Of a stretch of DNA of 64,000 bases, positions 38,957 through 48,500 are shown piece by piece; position 1 is the stretch's first letter, and the number at the start of each line of letters is the position of its first letter. Position numbers and translations under genes: made by a program. Below the pieces are notes generated by a model. It searched no databases, was not told the origin of the DNA, and saw nothing but the letters and a program-made list of their open reading frames with translations. This stretch comes from Flaccisagitta enflata (taxonomy: Eukaryota; Chaetognatha; Sagittoidea; Aphragmophora). The stretch is taken from assembly GCA_965153355.1 (NCBI GenBank), contig OZ231126.1, positions 10,478,001-10,542,000 of the forward strand, read 5' to 3'.

Positions 38957-39148
38957 TCAAAATTTAAGCACTCTGCGCGCTTTTGGTCCCTTTGGAGTGG
39001 AGGGGACTGGTTCTTTGGTGGCCAATTTAAAGACGGTAAGACGCGAATAATGTAGAATGTCCCTCAACGTGAATAGGATGGCCACAAGAACGACGAGAAT
39101 AAGCATGTTAATGATCAACTCCATGATTAAATTCGAGTTTGGAATCAA
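38957..39148 (-). CDS. Possible small single-pass membrane protein (63 aa) in the leader
   Basis: ATG at 39148 (or 39124). One hydrophobic helix (LIINMLILVVLVAILF) followed by a basic tail ending KGPKARRVLKF. It lies between the 5' LTR and gag in the sense orientation. It could be a genuine accessory ORF, an upstream ORF or chance. Confidence 0.3.
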   Translation of the reverse strand: MIPNSNLIMELIINMLILVVLVAILFTLRDILHYSRLTVFKLATKEPVPSTPKGPKARRVLKF

Positions 39149-40270
39149 GTATCAACTGAAATATGAAGGCACTCTTGAATTCGGCTGTTTTATCGGCGAT
39201 TATCGGCAACAACCAGGGATACGGAGGAATTAACAAATGAGTCCCTAGAGCTGACTTGGCGGTAATGAATTAAAGTTGCAACGGTACTAGATGAATTAAA
39301 TGTCGTAGCCAACGGGGCAAAAGAACGGAGCCTTCTTAATTTTTACCGCAAAAAAAAAAAAAAGGAATAGGAGACTTGGCAGTGGTGTTGTAATTAAATG
39401 AATCAAATTGCTGAGAATTTATCACACGTGTTCTAATTTTACCGACGATAAACGGAGCAGCACTCGGTAATTATCTAAGAAAAGAATCCCGTCCTCATTT
39501 TGCAGTCTGCACACCCCATGATGTGTTGCATGGGAAATCACTAGTCTTACAAAGTACAACAAGATAATTAGACTGGACGATGACGGTGGGCAGGCTCGCA
39601 GATAAAGACACCGGGGCGTTGTATTGTATGTATTTTGGACGTCCTTGTGAATGTGTGGCATCCCCCAGCAAGGCAAAGACTTCACCCATGCAGCAGAAGC
39701 GAATATGCGCGCATTTCGCCGTGCAACCCCCGCCAGGAATCCGGCCAATAAGGTAGGCACGACGACGATTACGAAAACGGACGACGAGACTGGCAACGTC
39801 CAATGCCAGATCTGCAAAATTTGAATGAGAAAAGTCTCCCCTGAGATCCGACTGTACAAGTACTCAGAGGTTCAGAATAAAGAACGATGGTGGCCATTCA
39901 CACATGGGCATGAACTTTTATCAACTTCTCCCCTGCCACAGGATTCCCGAAGAAGAGCTTAACCAAGATTACCGGGGAAACGGCGGAGATAACTGTCATT
40001 ACCTTGAGCTTTTTCCATTTATCGCGGGAAATGAAAATCGAAATTCTTGAGTGGGAAATCTCTTGGCTCCGACGATAGCTTAAACCGAAATAACGAAATG
40101 GTTCTTACCAAACCGCGTTGGCTGAAGATTGGAAACAAAAGCTCGCATAAAATAACTTAGGTTCAGTGGCATGAGTAAATTAACAGCATCGGTGGTGAAG
40201 AGAATCATTACAGGCTATGAAACCAGACACGCTTAGCGGCCCTCTGTTCGGGTGCTTGCACACTGAGTGC
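39149..40270 (-). other. Element leader, LTR-proximal part
   Basis: Non-coding leader downstream of the 5' LTR and primer site. Two overlapping open stretches in sense (39859-39422 and 39803-39495) are about 100-145 codons, Cys- and Val-rich, with no family resemblance. I treat them as unproven. Confidence 0.35.
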
Positions 40271-40287
40271 AATCCTGCGATGCACCA
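40271..40287 (-). other. Candidate tRNA primer-binding site
   Basis: Sense TGGTGCATCGCAGGATT starts two bases after the 5' LTR. Its complement ends in CCA and has a T-arm-like AATCCTGC, as expected for a tRNA 3' end, but position 61 would not be C, so it may be imperfect or the tRNA unusual. Confidence 0.45.
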
Positions 40288-40289
40288 AA

Positions 40290-40970
40290 TGGGGCAGGGT
40301 ATACCTAGTCGATCCATGAGGGAGGAGGCTATTGCCATTAATATGACCATTATATCCACCATGTCACCAATTCATGACTACTTACTAACCTTGTTCCTTG
40401 TCCTTGTTCCTTATCCTTGTTCTTTATCCTTGTCCTTGAACGAACTATCCCTCAAAGGAGACCGGGTATCCTTTGCCCACAAGGAGTGTTTTTAGTGTAA
40501 CTACGCCAAGTTAGCCTCTAAGGCAATTCACATCTGAGTGAAAGAAGAGGAACCTATGTAATTTACTACAATACAGTTGTTGCCTTTATTAAGAGAATAC
40601 ACACTGAATACTCTGACAATTGATGATGATACTTGAGGCTAAGGAGTGGGAGGTCAACAAGTGACTGTGTCCCTGAACTTGGTGGACCCAAGCTGAGTGG
40701 CTAAGTTTTCCTTTGGATAGATCAAAACTACTAAATACTATCAAGCCACTAAGAGATGAGACCAAGAAATGGATATTTAACTAGTTTATCATCAATAAAA
40801 CCATAAAACGATATAGCTATGAAAACTAGACAACAAGACGAGTAAGGGTAACTAGATAACAAACTAATAAATGTATAACACAAAAACGTATAAGCCGATG
40901 AATGCTCATCGGCAATATGCAAATGAGATTTTCGTATCACTCCTCCATGGACCACTTACGCTCTGCCACA
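40290..40970 (-). repeat. 5' LTR of the giant element
   Basis: 681 bp, same ends and internal signals as the 3' LTR. It should carry the promoter for the genomic transcript. I could not place a convincing TATA box. Confidence 0.95.
40895..40912. promoter_or_regulatory. 18-bp LTR palindrome CCGATGAATGCTCATCGG
   Basis: Perfect 7-bp stem with ATGC loop, conserved in both LTRs (also 23418-23435), next to the octamer ATTTGCAT. It could be a protein-binding site near the promoter or an RNA stem-loop. Function not known. Confidence 0.55.
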
Positions 40971-40974
40971 GTAC

Positions 40975-41091
40975 CGCTGACCATCTTACGCTTTTGCGAC
41001 TATTCCACTTTTTGACACATGCATTACGGACTGACGGATGGACGGACCAATGGACAGACGGAGCTCTTATAGAGTTGCTGTGCGCAACTAG
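40975..41091 (+). mobile_element. Right end of the element interrupted by the LTR retrotransposon
   Basis: CGCTGACCATC continues the sequence cut at 22813. A GACGGATGGACGGACC tract and a right hairpin AGTTGC-tgt-GCGCAACT follow. Group B-like end. Confidence 0.6.
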
Positions 41092-41163
41092 ATAGCAGAT
41101 GAGGAATACAAAGACATATTCCTAGTTTCTTTTTACCTTTTCAAAAGAGATAGAGACACCAGG

Positions 41164-41385
41164 TAATCTGTAACGTAAAACAGTGAGATATAACCTCGAG
41201 GGAGCTCGGAATCGCTCAGGTTTTGCTCGGGTTTTGTTCAGGGTTGCTCGGGGTTGCCTGGGGTTGCTCGCGCTCGGAGCTGCTCAGGCAACCCTAAGCA
41301 AACCCCAAGAACCCCAAGCAAACCCCGATCAAACCCTGAGCTGGAGGTTTAATCTCATCCCAGATTACGGGAGATTACAAGAGAT
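41164..41385. mobile_element. Foldback element with GGGTTGCTC arms (copy 2)
   Basis: Left end AATCTGTAACGTAAAACAGT, repeats of GGGTTGCTC then the complement, right end AGATTACGGGAGATTAC. Same family as 13571-13875. Confidence 0.72.
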
Positions 41386-41812
41386 AGCTACTAGTTCTTA
41401 ATTTTTTTACAAGTATTTTTTTACTAGTATTTTTTACTAGTATTTTAAGGCTTGATGTTCTTATACAAATCAAGAGGGCCTGTTTTTAATGACGACCAAA
41501 AACGCGTTTCTTCCCGTTAAACGTGATTTTAGCATGAACACATAATCATGACTTTCAACCCTCCCACAAGGTAGTGAGCGAAGTGAGTGAGCGAGCCTAT
41601 GAATGGAGCAAGCTAGCAAGCGTAGTGAAGTAAAGCGCTGCAGAGCGAATGAGCGGAGTGAGCAATGCCAGCGAACGAACGTAGCGAGCGACCAAGTGGG
41701 CCGTTGTCTGTGACTAGAAACGCAGTATTGTGGATGAATTTACTGACAGGCACACCGATATTCATGAAATCACTAGGCTTACTAACCAACCAACCTCTTA
41801 CCCATTCCGTCA
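41386..41812. other. Non-coding sequence with GAGCGNAGTGAGC-type phrases
   Basis: 41570-41700 repeats short phrases such as GTGAGCGAAGTGAGTGAGCGAG and GCGAACGTAGCGAGCGACC, with no fixed period. No gene recognised. Confidence 0.4.
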
Positions 41813-42011
41813 TTTTTAGTCGCGTGCTATGCGACTCTACACCCTGCTTTGTCCGTTGGTCAGTTGGTTGGTTAGTCGCTCGGTTACACTATACTTTTTT
41901 ATGTTTTTTTACTCTTTGACCGTGCTGCTCCTGCCCAAATGCTCTGGTGACCTCAAATATGGCCCCTGCTCGCCCGCACACGTCTGGGGTAGCCGTGTAT
42001 CCGGCCTTGTT
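41813..42011 (-). mobile_element. Hairpin-ended element, group B, at the end of a LINE fragment
   Basis: TTTTTAGTCGCGTGCTATGC, GTCCGTTGGTCAGTTGG tract, end GCCGTGTATCCGGCCTTGTT. Inner AGACGTGTGC pairs with GCACGCGACT (two mismatches). It interrupts or abuts the LINE fragment at 42012. Confidence 0.82.
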
Positions 42012-42432
42012 CCACAGAAAAGTCAAAACTAAAACAATCAGTCATCCAGGGTTCATGTCTGAATCGTTTTGAGTTGTGCTTGACACATTTTGTAGTTATG
42101 TTGGAGTAATAGTGATGGCCGTAAATTGAGATAATATTATCATAAACAGTATTTGGATCAGTGTCAGATAAAGCATGATGCCAGTCATGCATCATTAGCC
42201 CTTCCTTTCGTTTTTTGTGTCCTTCTGAAGTAAAGAAAGATATGATAGTGGCGGACCTCTGTTGTTTTTTTGGTGCTCTAGCCTTCAATACAGTGAAAAC
42301 TGGTTTATGGTCTGTATATCCGCAGCTTCCTGCTAACTCTGTATCAATTATACCACTTACTATGGTAATGGGATTATTCCGAGTAAATATATGATCAATT
42401 AGGGTTGCTGACTGATTTTTTATTCTGGTCAC
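42012..42432 (-). pseudogene. LINE (non-LTR retrotransposon) fragment: endonuclease C terminus and linker
   Basis: About 140 codons. 'SATLIDHIFTRNNP' and 'GYTDHKPVFTVLKA' match the last conserved part of AP-type endonucleases in CR1/Jockey-like LINEs (the LIDHI/F and SDHxPV motifs). 'WMTDCF' is typical of the region before the reverse transcriptase. No RT follows: the frame runs into the group B element. A dead fragment. Confidence 0.75.
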
Positions 42433-42576
42433 TCAACTACTTCATTAAATCACTCCAAGCAGGGCATCTGGTACCGCTGACCATGTGCGATCCTTGGATG
42501 ACTAGTTTTCTTTTAAATGACATGATTTTTTGTAAGTTTTTTTGACATTAAGAAAAAATGTTTGGATTGTATCCAG
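42433..42576. repeat. Junction segment with another copy of the LTR element's target repeat
   Basis: 42445-42500 reads CACTCCAAGCAGGGCATCTG then GTACCGCTGACCATGTGCG, the complement of 18387-18436. It contains GTACC uninterrupted. The remaining part leads into the satellite. Confidence 0.75.
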
Positions 42577-45500
42577 TATCTGCGCCACCATCTTTAATGA
42601 ATTAGTTTAAGCCAGTAAAAGGTCATTCATTTCATTCTCTTTGATCTTACTGAAGCATAAAACAGGCCTAATTAACATGTCCGTGTCACCTAAAAGTTTT
42701 TTGTCACACCATTATATGAAATAAAAAAAGTCTTATCTAATAAGAGAGAATCAGGTATCCAGTATCCAGTATCCAGTATCCAGTATCTGCATCACCACAT
42801 ACACTCAAACAATGGACTCTAGTCTGAGCTTAGATACTGTAGACTAGCATTAAGGGTCAAGGGTCGCATGTTTAAAACAAAAAGACAACATTTTCTAGGC
42901 TTACAGAGAATCAAGTATCCAGTATCCAGTATCCAGTATCCAGTATCCAGTATCCAGTATCTGCGCCACCATCTTTAATGAATTAGTTTAAACCAGTAAA
43001 AGGTCATTCATTTCATTCTCTTTGATCTTACTGAAGCATAAAACAGGCCTAATTAACATGTCCGTGTCACCTAAAAGTCTTTTGTCACACCATTATATGA
43101 AATAAAAAAAGTCTTATCTAATAAGAGAGAATCAGGTATCCAGTATCCAGTATCCAGTATCCAGTATCTGCATCACCACATACACTCAAACAATGGACTC
43201 TAGTCTGAGCTTAGATACTGTAGACTAGCATTTAGGGTCAAGGGTCGCATGTTTAAAACAAAAAGACAACATTTTCTAGGCTTACAGAGAATCAAGTATC
43301 CAGTATCCAGTATCCAGTATCCAGTATCCAGTATCCAGTATCTGCGCCACCATCTTTGATGAATTAGTTTAAACCAGTAAAAGGTCATTCATTTCATTCT
43401 CTATGATCTTACTGAAGCATAAAACAGGCCTAATTAACATGTCCTTGTCACCTAAAAGTCTTTTGTCACACCATTATATGAAATAAAAAAAGTCTTATCT
43501 AATAAGAGAGAATCAGATATCACCACATACACTCAAACAATGGACTCTAGTCTGAGCTCAGATACTGTAGACTAGCATTGAGGGTCAAGGGTCGCATGTT
43601 TAAAACAAAAAGACAACATTTTCTAGGCTTACAGAGAATCAAGTATCCAGTATCCAGTATCCAGTATCCAGTATCCAGTATCTGCGCCACCATCTTTGAT
43701 GAATTAGTTTAAACCAGTAAAAAGTCATTCATTTCATTCTCTTTGATCTTACTGAAGCATAAAACAGGCCTAATTAACATGTCCGTGTCACCTAAAAGTC
43801 TTTTGTCACACCATTATATGAAATAAAAAAAGTCTTATCTAATAAGAGAGAATCAGGTATCCAGTATCCAGTATCCAGTATCTGCATCACCACATACACT
43901 CAAACAATGGACTCTAGTCTGAGCTTAGATACTGTAGACTAGCATTAAGGGTCAAGGGTCGCATGTTTAAAACAAAAAGACAACATTTTCTAGGCTTACA
44001 GAGAATCAAGTATCCAGTATCCAGTATCCAGTATCCAGTATCCAGTATCCAGTATCCAGTATCTGCGCCACCATCTTTGATGAATTAGTTTAAACCAGTA
44101 AAAGGTCATTCATTTCATTCTCTATGATCTTACTGAAGCATAAAACAGGCCTAATTAACATGTCCGTGTCACCTAAAAGTCTTTTGTCACACCATTATAT
44201 GAAATAAAAAAAGTCTTATCTAATAAGAGAGAATCAGGTATCCAGTATCCAGTATCCAGTATCCAGTATCCAGTATCTGCATCACCACGTACACTCAAAC
44301 ATTGGACTCTAGTCTGAGCTTAGATACTGTAGACTAGCATTGAGGGTCAAGGGTCGCATGTTTAAAACAAAAAGACAACATTTTCTAGGCTTACAGAGAA
44401 TCAAGTATCCAGTATCTAGTATTCAGTATCTGCGCCACCATCTTTGTTGAATTAGTTTAAACCAGTAAAAGGTCATTCATTTCATTCTCTTTGATCTTGC
44501 TGAAGCATAAAACAGGCCTAATCAACATGTCCATGTCACCTAAAAGTCTTTTGTCACACCATTATATGAAATAAAAAAAGTCTTATCTGATAAGAGAGAA
44601 TCAAGTATTTAGTATCCAGTATCCAGTATCCAGTATCTTCATCACCACATACACTCAAACAATGGACTCTAGTCTGAGCTTAGATACTGTAGACTAGCAT
44701 TAAGGGTCAACGGTCGCATGTTTAAAACAAAAAGACAACATTTTCTAGGCTTACAGAGAATCAAGTATCCAGTATCCAGTATCCAGTATCCAGTATCCAG
44801 TATCTGCGCCACCATCTTTGATGAATTAGTTTAAACCAGCAAAAGGTCATTCATTTCATTCTCTTTGATCTTACTGAAACAATAAACAGGCCTAATTAAC
44901 ATGTCCGTGTCACCTAAAAGTCTTTTGTCACACCATTATATGAAATAAAAAAAGTCTTATCTAATAAGAGAGAATCAGGTATCCAGTATCCAGTATCCAG
45001 TATCTGCATCACCACATACACTCAAACAATGGACTCTAGTCTGAGCTTAGATACTGTAGACTAGCATTAAGGGTCAAGGGTCGCATGTTTAAAACAAAAA
45101 GACAACATTTTCTAGGTTTACAGAGAATCAAGTATCCAGTATCCAGTATCCAGTATCCAGTATCTGCGCCACCATCTTTAATGAATTAGTTTAAGCCAGT
45201 AAAAGGTCATTCATTTCATTCTCTTTGATCTTACTGAAGCATAAAACAGGCCTAATTAACATGTCCTTGTCACCTAAAAGTCTTTTGTCACACCATTATA
45301 TGAAATAAAAAAAGTCTTATCTAATAAGAGAGAATCAGGTATCCAGTATCCAGTATCCAGTATCTGCATCACCACATACACTCAAACAATGGACTCTAGT
45401 CTGAGCTTAGATACTGTAGACTAGCATTGAGGGTCAAGGGTCGCATGTTTAAAAATAAAAGACAACATTTTCTAGGCTTACAGAGAATCAAGTATCCAGT

Positions 45501-48500
45501 ATCCAGTACCCAGTATCCAGTATCCAGTATCCAGTATCCAGTATCCAGTATCTGCGCCACCATCTTTGATGAATTAGTTTAAACCAGTAAAAGGTCATTT
45601 ATTTCATTCTCTATGATCTTACTGAAGCATAAAACAGGCCTAATTAACATGTCCTTGTCACCTAAAAGTCTTTTGTCACACCATTATATAAAATAAAAAA
45701 AGTCTTATCTAATAAGAGAGAATCAGGTATCCAGTATCCAGTATCCAGTATCCAGTATCTGCATCACCACATACACTCAAACAATGGACTCTAGTCTGAG
45801 CTTAGATACTGTAGACTAGCATTGAGGGTCAAGGGTCGCATGTTTAAAACAAAAAGACAACATTTTCTAGGCTTACAGAGAATCAAGTATCCAGTATCCA
45901 GTATCCAGTATCCAGTATCCAGTATCTGCGCCACCATCTTTGATGAATTAGTTTAAACCAGTAAAAGGTCATTCATTTCATTCTCTTTGATCTTACTGAA
46001 GCATAAAACAGGCCTAATCAACATGTCCGTGTCACCTAAAAGTCTTTTGTCACACCATTATATGAAATAAAAAAAGTCTTATCTGATAAGAGATAATCAA
46101 GTATCTAGTATCCAGTATCCAGTATCCAGTATCTTCTTCACCACATACATTCAAACAATGGACTCTAGTCTGAGCTTAGATACTGTAGACTAGCATTAAG
46201 GGTCAAGGGTCGCATGTTTAAAACAAAAAGACAACATTTTCTAGGCTTACAGAGAATCAAGTATCCAGTATCCAGTATCCAGTATCCAGTATCCAGTATC
46301 CAGTATCTGCGCCACCATCTTTGATGAATTAGTTTAAACCAGTAAAAGGTCATTCATTTCATTCTCTTTAATCTTACTGAAGCATAAAACAGGCCTAATT
46401 AACATGTCCGTGTCACCTAAAAGTCTTTTGTCACACCATTATATGAAATAAAAAAAGTCTTATCTAATAAGAGAGAATCAGGTATCCAGTATCCAGTATC
46501 CAGTATCCAGTATCTGCATCACCACATACACTCAAACAATGGACTCTAGTCTGAGCTTAGATACTGTAGACTAGCATTAAGGGTCAAGGGTCGCATGTTT
46601 AAAACAAAAAGACAACATTTTCTAGGCTTACAGAGAATCAAGTATCCAGTACCCAGTATCCAGTATCCAGTATGCAGTATCCAGTATCCAGAATCCAGTA
46701 TCCAGTATCCAGTATCTGTGCCACCATCTTTAATGAATTAGTTTAAGCCAGTAAAAGGTCATTCATTTCATTCTCTTTGATCTTACTGAAGCATAAAACA
46801 GGCCTAATTAACATGTCCGTGTCACCTAAAAGTTTTTTGTCACACCATTATATGAAATAATAAAAGTCTTATCTAATAAGAGAGAATCAGGTATCCGGTA
46901 TCCAGTATCCAGTATCCAGTATCTGCATCATAACATACACTCAAACAATGGACTCTAGTCTGAGCTTAGATACTGTAGACTAGCATTGAGGGTCAAGGGT
47001 AGCATGTTTAAAACAAAAAGACAACATTTTCTAAGCTTACAGAAAATCAAGTATCCAGTATCCAGTTCCCAGTATCCAGTATCCAGTATCCAGTATCTGC
47101 GCCACCATCGTTAATGAATTAGTTTAAACCAGTAAAAAGTCATTCATTTCATTCTCTTTGATCTTACAGAAGCATAAAACAGGCCTAATTAACATATCTG
47201 TGTCACCTAAAAGTCTTTTGTCACACCATTATATGAAATAAAAAAAGTCTTATCTAATAAGAGAGAATCAGGTATCCAGTATCCAGTATCCAGTATCCAG
47301 TATCTGCATCACCACATACACTCAAACAATGGACTCTAGTCTGAGCTTAGATACTGTAGACTAGCATTTAGGGTCAAGGGTCGAATGTTTAAAACAAAAA
47401 GACAACATTTTCTAAGCTTACAGAGAATCAAGTATCCAGTATCCAGTATCAAGTATCAAGTATCCAGTATCCAGTATCCAGTATCTGCGCCACCATCTTT
47501 GATGAATTAGTTTAAACCAGTAAAAGGTCATTCATTTCATTCTCTATGATCTTACTGAAGCATAAAACAGGCCTAATTAACATGTCCGTGTCACCTAAAA
47601 GTCTTTTGTCACACCATTATATGAAATAAAAAAAGTCTTATCTAATAAGAGAGAATCAGGTATCCAGTATCCAGTATCCAGTATCCAGTATCTGCATCAC
47701 CACGTACACTCAAACATTGGACTCTAGTCTGAGCTTAGATACTGTAGACTAGCATTGAGGGTCAAGGGTCGCATGTTTAAAACAAAAAGACAACATTTTC
47801 TAGGCTTACAGAGAATCAAGTATCCAGTATCCAGTATCTGCGCCACCAACTTTGATGAATTAGTTTAAACCAGTTAAAGGTCATTCATTTCATTCTCTTT
47901 GATCTTACTGAAGCATAAAACAGGCCTAATCAACATGTCCGTGTCACCTAAAAGTCTTTTGTCACACCATTATATGAAATAAAAAAAGTCTTATCTGATA
48001 AGAGAGAATCAAGTATCTAGTATCCAGTATCCAGTATCCAGTATCTGCATCACCACATACACTCAAACAATGGACTCTAGTCTGAGCTTAGATACTGTAG
48101 ACTAGCATTAAGGGTCAAGGGTCGCATGTTTAAAACAAAAAGACAACATTTTCTAGGCTTACAGAGAATCAAGTATCCAGTATCAGTATCCAGTATCCAG
48201 TATCAGTATCCAGTATCTGCCACCATCTTTGATGAATTAGTTTAAACCAGTAAAGGTCATTCATTTCATTCTCTTTAATCTTACTGAATCATAAAACAGG
48301 CCTAATTAACATGTCCATGTCACCTAAAAGTCTTTTGTCACACCATTATATGAAATAAAAAAAGTCTTATCTAATAAGAGAGAATCAGGTATCCAGTATC
48401 CAGTATCCAGTATCCAGTATCTGCATCACCACATACACTCAAACAATGGACTCTAGTCTGAGCTTAGATACTGTAGACTAGCATTAAGGGTCAAGGGTCG

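Larger units (their letters stand above)
22814..40970 (-). mobile_element. Giant Ty3/Gypsy-type LTR retrotransposon, 18.16 kb, with accessory ORFs
   Basis: Complete element: two LTRs (680 and 681 bp), TG...CA ends, and 4-bp target duplication GTAC at 22810-22813 and 40971-40974. All large ORFs read on the minus strand between the LTRs. Sense order: leader with minisatellites, Gag, Pol (PR-RT-RNase H-IN, the Ty3/Gypsy order), integrase tail, exonuclease-like ORF, F-box ORF. Typical Ty3/Gypsy elements are about 5-10 kb; here 3.7 kb of leader and nearly 7 kb downstream of pol are extra. I see about four substitutions and one indel between the LTRs, so the insertion is young, yet pol has an in-frame TAG and the F-box ORF a frame change. 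Two group B elements lie inside (23991-24112, 37106-38691). Confidence 0.95.

Noticed and set aside
39422-39859. 145- and 102-codon minus-strand frames in the LTR element leader
   Set aside because: Two frames overlap, Cys-rich, with no recognisable domain. Listed only as part of the leader.
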